Assembly: GCF_026213295.1 (NCBI RefSeq)
Contig: NC_079427.1
Span: 3,134,498-3,198,497 of the forward strand
DNA from: Gadus chalcogrammus
Lineage: Eukaryota > Chordata > Actinopteri > Gadiformes > Gadidae
Reading direction: 5' to 3'
Length of the DNA: 64,000 bases
This document shows, one piece after another, positions 38,901 through 54,633 of the stretch. Positions within the stretch are counted from its first letter, which is position 1; each line of letters starts with the position of its first letter. The position numbers and the translations under genes were made by a program. Under the pieces are notes generated by a model, which had not been told where the DNA came from, did not search any database, and worked only from the letters and a program-made list of their open reading frames with translations.

Positions 38901-41900
38901 CGGCCCGCAACCTCACTCAGTCAGGCCCGCACATAACAAAATAAATAATAATAATAATAATAATAATAATTGATCGAGTTACAGAAAACTCGGTCAAGAA
39001 AGATGAGAAGAATTCATAGAATTCGAAGGCAAACCCATGCGTCTAGTTTGCTTAGAAGCGATAGTCATTAAAGATATCCACTTAAGTCGCCACTACAACT
39101 ACTACAACTGCTTGTTGGGTTTGAGTTCATTGAGTTGTTGCACTTAATGTTGGGCCAGTGTTTTTCAGTTTTTTTACTTCATTGAATGATGATGTATGTG
39201 AGCCCTTTGCACTGATAAAAATACTGACCATTCATGTGGCTGTTTGAGCATGGAAAACATGAAATGAATGTATGTTGGTTCAATTAACATACCGTACATA
39301 GGTTATGATTCTGGATGATTTTTTAGGTAGTGGCAACCCCCAAAATGCACCAGAATACAGGAAATCATATCTACCAAATTCAAAATTGTGTAGCTTCTCT
39401 CAGTTCACGTTTAGTTGAAGTGTGCAGTCATGTGGCCCTTCGATGGTTATGATGAAAAATGTGGCCCTCTTTATCATGAAAGTTGCCCATCCCTGATCTA
39501 CAGTGTTAATGGGGAAGCTGCCGGTATTGTGATGCAATGCCGTGGCAAGAACATTTTTGTTATGCATATTTTGTGCAAATGCACACCGTTTTTTCATTGT
39601 CATGTGTGTAGTTATACAGACTGCATATTTATTTTATTTGCATACACACATTTTTGCTTTTGCCTACACACATCGTGTATACATATGCAAATTTATCCGG
39701 CTTTCTTGCCTTACAGTAAAAATAAAAAGTATCAAAACGTAATGAAAAGGCGATAAATAACACATAAAATAAATATGTTTTCCTTTAAATGTAATTTATT
39801 TTCTTTAATCTTGAAAGGAGTAATTGTTGAATAAATAGTTTCCCCATGGGAACAATAAAGTTATTTTAAGTCTTAACCGTAAACAGTTTTTCTTTGGACA
39901 AAAGCTTAATCGCTAAAAGTAAATTACAGAATTACAGAAGTTGTTTAAAAAGCGGAAGACTCATGACATCTTCAGACGGGACGCCCCGACTCACGTTTTC
40001 CTTGGCGCTGCGGTGGCCCTGTCCTAGCAGGCGGAGGCTCTCCTCGTACAACCTCTGCAGAGCTTGGATCTTCTCGCTCTGCTGGAGCTCCCAGTCCTGC
40101 CGGAGCTCCTCGGCCAGCAGCTGGAGCTCCTGCTCCCGTCTCCTCTGCACATCGGTCCTGATGTGGAGAGCATTGGCGCGTGCCTGCTCCCGCACCTGCA
40201 CAACAGAGAGGACCAGGGGTCTCATTTATAAAACTGTGCGTGGGATCGTTACTAAAAGTGTACGTACGCCCAAAAGCCAAGTTTTGCGTGCGCCAAAAAA
40301 TATTCAGATTTATAAAACCCTGCGTACGCACACCGTACGCAATCATTGCTTTATAAATCACAGAGTGCCTACAAGTGTGCGCAGCTGAATCAGCTTCACG
40401 TTCCGCCCTGTACACGCCCCTTTTTAACCATAAATGGTCAATGCAAATGACCTCGTGAATGCGATCTGCATATAAAACTCATGTGACCCAGATGCATATA
40501 AAACTCTTAAGACTCAGATGCAAGTATTATGTCTTGTCGGAAACAATGGCAGAAGTACTGAGAAAAGCAAAAAAGCGAAATTTCCCGGAGGCTGAAGTGG
40601 AGACACTTGTGGGTGAGATGGAGGCCCGAAAAGTAGTTTTGTTCGGCGGTCACGGATTGGATCGCCAACAACAAAAAGCAGAGTGAGCGGCAACATGTTG
40701 CTGCAGCAGTGAACTCTGTCAGTAGCACGGAGCGCACAGTCCCAGAATTAAAAAAGAAGTGGACTCGTCTGACATAAAGGTACATATTTTTATGTAGCCT
40801 ACCAATAAATCGTTATGGTCCCTAAAGACCCTCTCCCTCCGAATCCTGCCATTTGCATGGTCCGCCAGAAGTGCCATATGGTGCAGCATTCCACTTGTGA
40901 TTTAATTGACATTTGATTATGTGTTTACAGTGTCACATAAAAATATTATGTTATTGACACATGTTGGACGGATGCTTTATTCCATGCAGTCGCGCCGTCA
41001 GTGGACAGTATGGAGTGACGGGATTAAATATAGAGATTTATTTTTATTTATATTCTAAGGAGATGTTTCTGGAGTTATAACTGAGAAATAACGCAGTTGA
41101 CTCAAATTATTCTGATTACGTAGATTTAACGCATGATACGGGTCGAAATTAAATTTATGAAGGGCGATGATGAAACATTATCGTTCTTCTCACTCTACAA
41201 TTCTTCCGTCTGACTTCAGTTCACCACCACACCATTCGTGTCGCCAATTCTCCTTTTCCTCTAAACTATGCGTACGCATGGGTCAGAGCTTGCTTAGGGC
41301 TGCGCACATTTCCCGTCAAGATGGTTTTTTATAGATCACAACCTTGGCGTGGAAAGTCACGTAGGCCTACGCCAATTTCAGCCCCGTTTTGTGCGTACGC
41401 AACGGTTATAAATGAGACCCCAGATCAGTCGAGATTATCCTACTGCATCTGGTATCAGAAAGAAGAGTTTGGGACTGTGATTAAGCGTTATACGAATACA
41501 ATGTGCTTGACTTTATTCTGTATGTTTTACAAAAAAAACCTGATAAAACAACCGCTTCATGACATGAGTATACATGATACAAGACACATCAAAACAATAT
41601 TCACTTTTCTGTCTGTTCTAGCGTGTTGCGGGTGCTGGACTGGATGCCTGGACTCTCCTCATGGATAAACGGCCAGATCCCATTCACCATTTGATTATGA
41701 TGTGCATGTATTTATTTACCTGTGTCAATTGTGGCACCCATTGCACTCCTGACCATCCCTGGCAGAAGGGATCCCCTACTATGCGTTTCTTCTCAAGATT
41801 TCTTCCTTGCTGATTTCAAGGGAGTTTTTTCTTGCCCGTGTGGGGGCTTGGGTAAAGGGGGGTGTCATGAATATTTGCCGTGTTAACCCCTTTGAGACTG

Positions 41901-42331
41901 TAATGGTGATTAAGGGCTATACAAATAAAATTGAATTGAATTGAATTCAGGTAAGGCAACGCGGCAAAAAAATTACAAGTCCCCGCCTCGTTTTCAACAT
42001 GAGTCTCAAAGTGTGCAACTGGGAAGCGCGGCAATGACTACAATAGGAATACATGAGACCAAGGATAAAGGAACCATTGCTTATATACGTTTGTGCACTG
42101 CCATTAACAGTAGGTTGCACTTGTTTGACGGTTGAGTATGATCGAAATCCAAGAAACAAATTGTTTGGCCTTCGACGAATTTTGCTCGTTGTTCTCTGAT
42201 TTGCATCGAACACAACTGTTTTTCCTAACCTGCTGTATCCGTATCTTTCTCCTCCGGTCTTGTTCCTCTCGGAGGAGCTGCGACTCTTCATTAGGACTCA
42301 GCCTGAGCCGCCTTAGCGTCTTCCTCTTCAT
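7607..42331 (-). CDS. cep295: Centrosomal protein 295, complete 41-exon model
   Basis: CEP295 (Drosophila Ana1) drives centriole-to-centrosome conversion and centriole elongation. Exons 1-16: 42230-42331, 39995-40195, 38686-38810, 37914-38007, 37654-37764, 37108-37248, 33108-33291, 32765-32953, 31705-31965, 31209-31294, 30144-30338, 29205-29278, 27946-28951, 27504-27684, 26624-26797, 25903-26097. Exons 17-26: 25449-25649, 24028-24237, 23575-23784, 23151-23351, 21707-21916, 21242-21451, 20801-21010, 20350-20559, 16980-17180, 16538-16747. Exons 27-41: 16204-16313, 15240-15339, 14436-14762, 13717-13817, 12959-13406, 12126-12401, 11426-11701, 10912-11103, 10625-10783, 9971-10302, 9764-9868, 9120-9660, 8841-8937, 7783-7882, 7607-7648. 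All phases agree, giving 8598 nt and 2865 residues; the human protein has about 2600. Recognition rests on the N-terminus (LRLSPNEE), FAFEDMY in exon 7, and the C-terminal ALMS motif. Exon 33's acceptor and exon 34's gtcggt donor are the weakest boundaries. Confidence 0.93.
8284..8670. mobile_element. hAT-type MITE (TAGGGATCGACCGATA termini)
   Basis: This 387-bp element lies in CEP295 intron 39. It starts TAGGGATCGACCGATA and ends with the inverted form ...CGGTCGATCCCTA. It is flanked on both sides by an identical 8-bp duplication, ATTGACAC (8276-8283 and 8671-8678). The 8-bp duplication and TAGGG termini fit the hAT superfamily. It encodes nothing and contains a poly-A run and tandem TATCGG units. 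Confidence 0.9.
9764..11103 (-). other. cep295: CEP295 exons 34-37: acidic Ser/Pro-rich linker
   Basis: Exons 10912-11103, 10625-10783, 9971-10302 and 9764-9868 encode a low-complexity, acidic, Ser/Glu/Pro-rich region, for example EEDQGSLVDPSPEHPRAQEE. No folded domain is recognised. The first three keep the phase-1 intron pattern typical of this part of the gene, and the phase becomes 0 after exon 36. Exon 34 uses an unusual gtcggt donor. It is supported by phase continuity but is the least certain donor of the model. Confidence 0.8.
11426..13406 (-). repeat. cep295: CEP295 exons 31-33: second repeated exon family
   Basis: Exons 12959-13406, 12126-12401 and 11426-11701 share a C-terminal module: QSSLWLDD..EEGGMR.LIG, then QLDESG, ending AGSSG or PGSTG just before a gtacagg donor. 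Exons 32 and 33 are both exactly 276 bp and phase 1-1. Exon 31 is longer (448 bp), begins in phase 0 and carries a more diverged module. The flanking introns also hold related sequence. The pattern indicates older tandem exon duplication, with more divergence than the array at 16-26 kb. The acceptor of exon 33 (after 11701) is inferred from phase and a short pyrimidine tract. Confidence 0.82.
13462..13640 (-). mobile_element. 3' tail of a LINE or LINE-derived sequence
   Basis: The segment in CEP295 intron 30 begins GAATCAGAATACTTTATTGA, the reverse complement of the fish LINE 3' end ATCAATAAAGTATTCTGATTC. An AT-rich stretch follows. Only the terminal piece is present, and no coding part is seen. 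The far boundary is approximate. Confidence 0.5.
13717..15339 (-). other. cep295: CEP295 exons 28-30
   Basis: Exons 15240-15339, 14436-14762 and 13717-13817 are in phase with their neighbours. Exon 29 ends with the amphipathic segment SIQRIIDKYTRELNASL, the only obviously ordered stretch in this part of the protein. Exon 29 also has a short repeated peptide (PGSETTPGSETSPG). Exon 28 is serine-rich (DDSSSSSLSTGS). Exon 30 is proline-rich (PPSPAQVPTATPPTETAPP). Confidence 0.85.
14087..14200. repeat. CA-rich microsatellite in CEP295 intron 29
   Basis: Interrupted ACACGCAAACGCAC units pass into a pure CA run. The tract is flanked on both sides by copies of a recurring intron segment (GAGCTCAGTTCAAGTGTAG ... 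ACATCATCGCTCA). That segment and CA pair recurs through CEP295 introns from 12.7 to 26.4 kb. Confidence 0.9.
15425..15503. repeat. Perfect 28-bp inverted repeat (hairpin) in CEP295 intron 27
   Basis: Arms at 15425-15452 and 15476-15503 are exact reverse complements (GCCCAATCCCATTTCTACCC... against ...GGGTAGAAATGGGATTGGGC). A 23-bp loop carries an extra copy of the GGGGTAA unit. It looks like the end of a DNA transposon folded onto itself or a very short MITE. No flanking duplication was recognised. Confidence 0.85.
17366..20294. mobile_element. hAT-type MITE, copy 1, with a nested insertion
   Basis: Termini are TAGGGCTGTAACGATA and the inverted ...CGTTACAGCCCTA. The flanking 8-bp duplication is ACAACCAC on each side (17358-17365 and 20295-20302). 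It matches the 0.97-kb copies at 22117-23093 and 24432-25391, but its middle is interrupted by a 1.93-kb second element (17722-19653). No transposase frame is seen. Confidence 0.9.
17722..19653. mobile_element. Nested DNA transposon with CAGGGCTCCAG termini
   Basis: The 1.93-kb insert in MITE copy 1 starts CAGGGCTCCAG and ends with its exact inverse CTGGAGCCCTG. Neighbouring copies of the host MITE read uninterrupted at this point. Flanks share ACATG (5 bp) rather than a clear 8-bp duplication. The interior (about 17.9-18.7 kb) has further inverted segments, such as TATTGTAGCAAAAG near 17954 and its inverse near 18171, so more nesting is likely. It holds no recognisable protein. Confidence 0.75.
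22117..23093. mobile_element. hAT-type MITE, copy 2
   Basis: This 977-bp element has TAGGGCTGCAACGATA at one end and the inverted form at the other. The same ACAACCAC duplication flanks both sides (22109-22116 and 23094-23101). It lies between duplicated CEP295 exons 21 and 20 in genome order. Confidence 0.92.
24432..25391. mobile_element. hAT-type MITE, copy 3
   Basis: This 960-bp element has TAGGGCTGCAACGATA and its inverse at the ends, flanked by ACAACCAC at 24424-24431 and 25392-25399. It lies between duplicated CEP295 exons 18 and 17. It is co-linear with copy 2 apart from small indels. Confidence 0.92.
26624..27684 (-). other. cep295: CEP295 exons 14-15
   Basis: Exons 27504-27684 and 26624-26797 follow the coiled-coil exon in phase. 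Exon 14 carries a short predicted helix (RLSLLSSLLRAIEESHGGSL) that resembles the hydrophobic repeats in the middle of CEP295. Exon 15 is less ordered. The intron between them holds a CTAG-rich minisatellite. Confidence 0.85.
27061..27450. repeat. CTAG-rich minisatellite in CEP295 intron 14
   Basis: About 390 bp is made of variants of GGCTAGCCACGACCTAGCCA and GGCTAGCCAAGACCTTGG. It shows a higher-order unit of about 59 bp repeated at the left and about 27-bp units at the right. The array is dense in the palindromes GCTAGC and CCTAGG. CTAG is usually a rare tetranucleotide, so the density stands out. Minus-strand frames reading LASSWLAKV are repeat artefacts. Confidence 0.93.
27946..28951 (-). 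other. cep295: CEP295 exon 13: large coiled-coil exon
   Basis: This 1006-bp exon begins VHQRSVAVARQRLEQYQ, matching the conserved segment that follows the QQNR region in vertebrate CEP295. A proline-rich stretch follows (residues about 30-140 of the exon). The last 150 residues are an almost uninterrupted Glu/Arg/Gln helix. The helix contains a 57-bp tandem repeat encoding RRRREEQQRHEEQRRLEEE, present twice fully and once partly. The exon ends ALQALINTETQ before a gtgggt donor. Confidence 0.9.
31354..31625 (-). repeat. 272-bp dispersed repeat, copy 1 (inverted)
   Basis: This segment of CEP295 intron 9 recurs in inverse orientation, at roughly 95 % identity by eye, at 34216-34486 and 35133-35403 inside the 65-bp minisatellite of intron 6. 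Ends were set by where similarity stops (TGATTAACG ... AATGAAAAA). No terminal inverted repeat or coding potential is seen. Confidence 0.88.
32160..32650. mobile_element. MITE with GTGTTCCAATACCCGTACTA termini
   Basis: This 491-bp element lies in CEP295 intron 8. Its 20-bp ends are inverted with one mismatch (GTGTTCCAATACCCGTACTA against TAGTACGGGTATTGTAACAC). Subterminal GTACTC/GAGTAC motifs recur. The flanking duplication is unclear, so the superfamily is not assigned. It ends about 115 bp from exon 8. Confidence 0.85.
34216..34486 (+). repeat. 272-bp dispersed repeat, copy 2
   Basis: This copy lies within the minisatellite and is inverse to copy 1 (31354-31625). The minisatellite resumes directly after TCGTTAATCA with ACACCACGCATAGC. 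Open frames here are not supported as genes. Confidence 0.88.
35133..35403 (+). repeat. 272-bp dispersed repeat, copy 3
   Basis: Nearly identical to copy 2 and inserted at the same point of the 65-bp unit. The two probably arose when a block of minisatellite containing one insertion was duplicated. Confidence 0.88.
36097..36380. repeat. AT-rich tandem repeat at the end of the minisatellite
   Basis: Irregular units contain GATATAATACTCATAATGTACATATATACCAC-type sequence, read here as TAATACTCATAATG and TACATATATACCAC blocks. They resemble a decayed relative of the neighbouring 65-bp unit (shared TAATGTA and ACCACGCATAG). No gene is seen. Confidence 0.8.
36420..36815 (+). pseudogene. Non-LTR retrotransposon fragments (reverse transcriptase C-terminal region)
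   Basis: At 36440-36480 a LINE-like 3' tail (GGGGATTAATAAAGGACTAT, then CTTATCTTATCT) is followed by a second fragment. Its frame reads LKVVYNDAMRILLTVPRGGS and then GVSTCHALLRNLMFKFMKRL. This is typical of the C-terminal end of fish LINE reverse transcriptases. The fragment lacks the catalytic domains. It lies in CEP295 intron 6 on the strand opposite the gene. Confidence 0.75.
38295..38525. mobile_element. Palindromic MITE with telomere-like core
   Basis: This 231-bp element starts CAGTGGCTATTCGTACGGCG and ends with its inverse CGCCGTACGAATAGCCACTG. The right arm contains an extra inverted sub-copy (CTATTCTTACGGCGCGCCGT region). The core has TAACCCTAACCCTAACC. It lies in CEP295 intron 3, between exons 4 and 3. 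No target duplication is certain. Confidence 0.85.
38844..39495. mobile_element. hAT (Charlie-like) non-autonomous element
   Basis: Ends are CAGGGATGGGCAACTGGC and the inverse ...GTTGCCCATCCCTG. Subterminal GCGGCCCGC repeats lie at one end and TGTGGCCC at the other, typical of Charlie-like hAT elements. Flanks give an imperfect 8-bp duplication (ATTTAGAC / ATCTACAG). It lies in CEP295 intron 2 and no transposase is seen. Confidence 0.82.
40216..41421. mobile_element. PIF/Harbinger-like DNA transposon (1.2 kb)
   Basis: Inverted ends are GGGGTCTCATTTATAA and TTATAAATGAGACCCC. Subterminal repeats of GCGTACGCA lie at both ends. Inside is a remnant of a Myb/SANT-like protein (40546-40778), the accessory DNA-binding protein of the PIF/Harbinger group. 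The DDE transposase is missing. It sits in CEP295 intron 1. Confidence 0.82.
40546..40778 (+). pseudogene. Degenerate Myb/SANT-like protein of a Harbinger element
   Basis: From ATG at 40546 the frame reads MAEVLRKAKKRNFPEAEVET and then LVGEMEARKVVLFGGH before it stops. The sequence resumes in another frame as RQHVAAAVNSVSSTERTVPE and then LKKKWTRLT, followed by a stop. The two pieces form the trihelix-like Myb/SANT domain of Harbinger accessory proteins (NAIF1-like). A frameshift near 40650 breaks it. Confidence 0.8.
41640..41945 (+). mobile_element. LINE-2-like 3' end with (ATTGA)n tail
   Basis: The segment ends GGCTATACAAATAAAATTGA followed by ATTGAATTGAATT, the usual 3' tail of fish L2-type LINEs. 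The preceding 250 bp is non-coding. The 5' limit is approximate. It lies in CEP295 intron 1. Confidence 0.65.
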
Positions 42332-42985
42332 CACCACTGCGTTTAGTTTTAGTTGGGACGCAACATTGCATAGCCGTCGTGAACATTAAAACATCATAAC
42401 TTCGGCCGTTCTGTTTAAAAGCTGACTAATACAGATACAACCGTGTATTAGGGTGTGTTTCCGTTCACCCTAAATCCATGCCAACAAGAGACGTTGCGCG
42501 TCCTGGTACGTCACATCCTGTTGTTTGAAATGCCCGCTTTCCGGCCGCCCTTACTCGACGGTAGCCAATCAGCTCTCTCATATAAAAGAAACAACACATA
42601 ATAATAACAATAAAATAAACAAATGGGTATTATTTTGTATCCTATGGTGTAAATAAAGCCTCCGTGATGATTTTTTATTGATAATCATAAAAATAACTGT
42701 CTTGTTTTTTAATGGATCTATGGATTTACTTAAATTCGAAGGCTTTGAGATATGCAGTAATTTTTCCAATGACATTTTTTAATTATACACTAGTAAATTG
42801 GTACAGTGGAGGGAATACCTTTTGTACTCCGCCATATCACCTGATAGTGACGTCCTCATCACTCCCGACACATGATTGGTGACGTCACAAGGCTAACACA
42901 CCACCAGCTAGCTAGTTAGCAAACATTGTAATAATAGCTGTTACGCCTTATTCTTTTAGTTTTGCCATCGCAACAACCACTGGAA
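42332..42985. promoter_or_regulatory. Divergent CEP295/NAPA promoter with CRE and CCAAT motifs
   Basis: The two start codons are 654 bp apart, head to head. About 90 bp upstream of the NAPA ATG there is an inverted CCAAT box (GATTGG, 42884-42889) directly beside a palindromic CRE, TGACGTCA (42890-42897). A half-CRE GTGACGTC lies at 42847-42854. This cluster could serve both genes. Transcription starts are not known. A uORF for CEP295 may begin at 42371. Confidence 0.6.
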
Positions 42986-50647
<7,662 letters not shown>

Positions 50648-51840
50648 CTCACCCCCCCCCCCCCCCCCCCCCACGCCAACCCCGAAACCCGCCCCTCCCC
50701 AACCCCGTACAGATACCTCCTCCCTGCCTTCATTCGCCCTCTCCTCCTCCCGACCCCCCTCCAAAGACCCCACTGTCCTTCTTGCTCCCCGACCAGGATC
50801 ACAGACTGTTCTCCCACAACCAAGACACCTCTTGCATTCTCCAACCTCCAACCCCCACCACCAACACAGCCCACCCCCACCACCACCACCACCCCCACCA
50901 CCACCACCGCCGCCGGGTTCCTGTATTCTTACCTTGGGTTGGCTTCATCTTCCTGTACATGGGCTGTCCTCTAAGCCTGCCCAGCCAGTTGAGCTACTCC
51001 TCCCGCTCCCTTCCCCTGCTGTAGGATGTTAGTTTCGAGACTTGTTTTGTCAAAGGTTCACTAGTTTTCAGAGTGCACATGCAGTACAACAACTTGTGTA
51101 TAGTGTCATGAAAACACACCGCATTCCGGGCCATTACGCTACATATTAACCAATCTTATCTTCATCGCCAAGGAGTTCCTTCTGGTATTGCGAGGGCAAA
51201 AGGACACAAAATAGACTTCGAATTGAGAAATATCTATTTTTAAATAAACAAACGACCTTTGGTGAAAGCACATATAAAATATATCCCAGGCCTGAAGACT
51301 GAAACCCCCGGTTATAGTACCAGTGGGGGATCTGCTTCAGTCTAATTAATAAATGTTTTGTGTGCCAGCCGATGCCTTACAAAGACCACATCATGTCTCG
51401 TGATGTTTGCAGATTAGAGGAAAAACCTTTGGAAGCATATCTATAAATTGATCATTGTTAATTTATCACTTTATTATCAAAGTTTCGTCCCACATAATAT
51501 TAAATGAGCAGAACTTCGATAGGTTTGGTATGAATGGTTTGAACAGATTTTTTATTGTCTAGTTATCCTCTAATGTTATGCCACGGTCAAGGCCCGTTTC
51601 TCTTGGTCATGTTCGACCAACTGGAAGTGTGTGTTTTAGGGCCGGCACTAAATGCAATACGCTAGATTCAAAGCTTTACTTATTTGAACACTGTGGCCAT
51701 GTACAGGTATGAAGTCATTCTTACCATTATTATTTTGCTAATATTCCCCAAATATGTGGGAAGAATTTGTAAATCTTTTCCTGTAAACAGTCTGAATAAA
51801 CTTTGTGTCAAATGTTTCAAGTTTCGTGTTTATTGTCATG
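50648..51840 (+). other. napa: NAPA 3'UTR
   Basis: After the TGA at 50645-50647 there is a poly-C tract (about 50653-50672) and a C/A-rich stretch with CCACCACC repeats (50877-50912). Candidate AATAAA signals lie at 51242 and 51795-51800. The second is followed by a GT-rich stretch and seems the main 3' end. Open frames in this C-rich part are not supported as genes. Confidence 0.7.
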
Positions 51841-52829
51841 TTTTCCACATTACCAACAAAGAGCAGTATAGTCACTAATGTTGAAACCATTTTATTCAGG
51901 CTTCAGTGAAAACAATAAAAATAAAAAATAAAGTACATTATTTATAAGGAATGTATAGCTCAATAAGCAGACTCATATTTAAGAATGCAAATACTATATT
52001 ATTGCATTGTCCTTTAATCATAAATATAATGTGTAGGTAATAGGTTTATAGTATATATCCAGGCCAGGGACCCCCAAACTGACCCCCTACAATTGTGTTT
52101 TATATGAATCTGGTCCTATAGTGCCATGTATGAATGTACCTTGTTATTTTGCATACAATACTAAGATATGCAAATAATACACAGGTTCATATAGTCGTGT
52201 TTTCATTTTGAATGTGCAAGGTACAGTGAGTAGGGTGGCCATGCCACTGCCATTCATAAACAGAACATAACCTAATAAACTGATACCTGCAGGATCAACG
52301 TCTATCTGTCAATGGCATGTAACCATGCATAACAGCTATTCAAATGGACATTTTTAAAACATAAATGTGGAAACGAAAGTGAGTGATGTTTGTTAGTGTC
52401 TTTCTGATAATGACCGGCGTTCTTTACATAACCCATTTCATAACAGCACTTTCTCTCTCCGAACAGTCTTGGCTGCGCACTCACATCCAAATACGTATTG
52501 TTCTCGGCGGAGGAGGGGGTAGATATAAAGACCGGACGAGAAACTGACGTCGCTGTGCTGTCCTTATTTGGAGGAGCAGGCAGAGAAAACCTCTCTGCTG
52601 GGCTTTCATTAAAATCAAATACATAAAAATGTCGCAGCCAGTCCAGGTGTGTCAGGTGTGCGGCCTCCTTTTTTCTTATGTTCAATACTATTGTCTAGCA
52701 CCTGTGGATTACCTTTGGATGTGCGCACCACCCCTCTGTTTAGGTGTGCGCGAGAGACATACGAACGTACACTTACCACTTTTGTAAATGGCATATATAT
52801 AATAATAATTATTATTATTATTGATCCGT

Positions 52830-53320
52830 TTTTTATAGAGCTCTTCTACGTACTAAAAGACGCTTTACAAATAAGAAAGGAATACATACAGACAATACAG
52901 ACTATCAAACAAAAGAGAAAAATAAATAAACAACACCACAACAATAGGCAACACATTAAGAGAGCGTAAGATGGCGGAGGACGATTTGTCAAATGTTGTA
53001 GGTGGTCCTGAAGAGATAGGTTTTAAGTTGACTTTTGAATGAACAGAGTGTATCAGAGTTTCGGATGGCCAGAGGGAGGGAGTTCCAGTGATGAAGGCGT
53101 GGATAATTGTTTCGGCAGCTGAGGATGAAGACGTGCAATGTTGCGGAGGTGGAAGAAGGTTGTTTCCCTGACGTTGTTTATGTGTGACTTGAAGGAGATC
53201 GTGGGGTCCATGATGACGCCGAGGTTTCTTACCAGGGGGGAGGGAGTGACAATCGATGCAAAGTGAGAAGTTCTGGGAGGTGGGGATGATGGTTTTTGGG
53301 CCATCCAGGTTTTGATGTTT
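52830..53320 (-). pseudogene. LINE reverse transcriptase fragment
   Basis: The minus frame reads LVRNLGVIMDPTISFKSHIN followed by NVRETTFFHLRNIARLHPQL. This is the C-terminal part of fish L2/CR1-type reverse transcriptases, whose usual form is LGVIFD..LSF..H...T..FFHLRNIARLRP. The remaining sequence to 52.83 kb is its 3' region. Catalytic motifs are absent and the frame is broken. Confidence 0.8.
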
Positions 53321-53489
53321 GTGAGACAGTTGGTGAGAGTAAATATAGTAGCCTACATTTGCATGATAGGAAGAGATCTATTCCGATTCGAAATCGGATC
53401 AAAATAGTCCATGTAAATGCGGCTATTGTGTTGGATTAATGTTAATGTGTATTTAAAGACTTTTCAATTTGTGGAAAAAATTGCGGGGG

Positions 53490-53600
53490 AATATATATAA
53501 AAAAGTCTAATCAACCAAAACTTTCGCGACCCCTCTGTAGTACCTCCGCGGACCCCCTAGGGGTCGCGGACCCCCTGTTGAAGTACACTGGTATATATAG
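53490..53600. mobile_element. Single end of a hAT-like element
   Basis: The stretch GACCCCTCTGTAGTACCTCC, then GCGGACCCCC and GGGGTCGCGGACCCCCTG resembles one end of common Charlie-like hAT elements. No partner end was found nearby, so it is a solo terminus or a truncated copy. Confidence 0.4.
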
Positions 53601-54633
53601 TATAGAGTTAGCGAGAAAAGTCGTCATAATACAATACGTGGTTGTATTGCTGGGTTTCAAACGGTAAAAATGTAAATTACTGTTGAAACAACCCAAACTC
53701 TGGAAACACGAGTTGGTATTTTCGAAATTAAAGTGAGTCTCACCTGTACGGATGGAGTCTCCGAGGAAGGGAGGGACTATTGTCACAGGTCGATGGGGGG
53801 CGGGGAGCATCTTTTTTCAGCACTTGGTTGACTCATTAATGTTATTTGGGGTTTCTCTCCGGCAGTGCGTGACGTGTGGCGTAGCGACAAGCAAGGTACA
53901 GTACGTGCTACTTATTTACCTTTTATACAGCTTTTTCTTACAATTAGGGTTAAGAGCTAAGGATGATTAACGCTTTATAGCGTCGAGGTACGGCGCAAAA
54001 AGACTAGGCTACTATCAATTAGTTAAATACATAATAATTATATTAATACGTGGTCGGTCCGACCTGCGCTGCGCTTTGCCTCTTATCATATGAATGGAGG
54101 GGTTGTTAGAAGCGCTCGCGCACAGCGTTGATCATGTCAAGGGGGCTTACTCTCAGGACTTCACATGAGGGTCTCGACTGATTTTAAATTGTTTTCTAAC
54201 TTAAGAGTTCCTGTCTAATTAAGCACGAGAGCGGAAGCTGTGGGGTTTACTTCATCCAGTTAATCATCCATCAGATAAAGTTAAGGGAAAGCCTTGTTAG
54301 TCTTAAGGGCGGACAAATATTCATTATTTGTTTTTGTGGAAAGGCATTAATCATTACATGTAAACCTTGAACTACACCTACTCAATTATATCTCCCCCAC
54401 CCTATGAAGCAAGACTTTGATTTGGTTGTATTATTTACAACTCTACAAGAACAGACAAGAACAAACGTTTACTGGCAGGATACGGTACACAGGTAAGCAA
54501 ACATAATCCTAATAGGGCACACAGGTTCAGTCCGAGGTCAGAAACACGAGTAAACAATGAACATATGTAGCACGGAGAAATACAATGAACACAACCTGAA
54601 ATGACGAGAACGCAACGAGTAACAAGAATACAA

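Larger units (their letters stand above)
33108..42331 (-). other. cep295: CEP295 exons 1-7: conserved N-terminal region
   Basis: Exons 42230-42331, 39995-40195, 38686-38810, 37914-38007, 37654-37764, 37108-37248 and 33108-33291 encode the most conserved part of the protein. It starts MKRKTLRRLRLSPNEESQ, and exon 2 continues VREQARANALHIRTD. A basic, helical region follows that includes LAEELRQDWE, KALQAERERAAW and ELLRRRQQVAQMP. Exon 7 ends with the FAFEDMYTGE signature. A 26-codon uORF (ATG at 42369-42371) would overlap the main start in another frame if the leader reaches that far. Confidence 0.93.
51880..53820 (-). other. Possible unidentified minus-strand gene, convergent with NAPA
   Basis: A minus-strand AATAAA (51892-51897) lies just past the NAPA 3' end. 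Upstream of it an open frame of 127 codons (52302-52685) contains VFDFNESPAERFSLPAPPNK and VSRPVFISTPSSAENNTY. Further upstream a short exon-like segment (about 53744-53810, MLPAPHRPVTIVPPFLGDSI) ends in a good gtgaga donor. I could not join the two in phase or recognise the protein. A LINE fragment lies between them. This may be a small gene, a pseudogene or chance. Confidence 0.25.
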
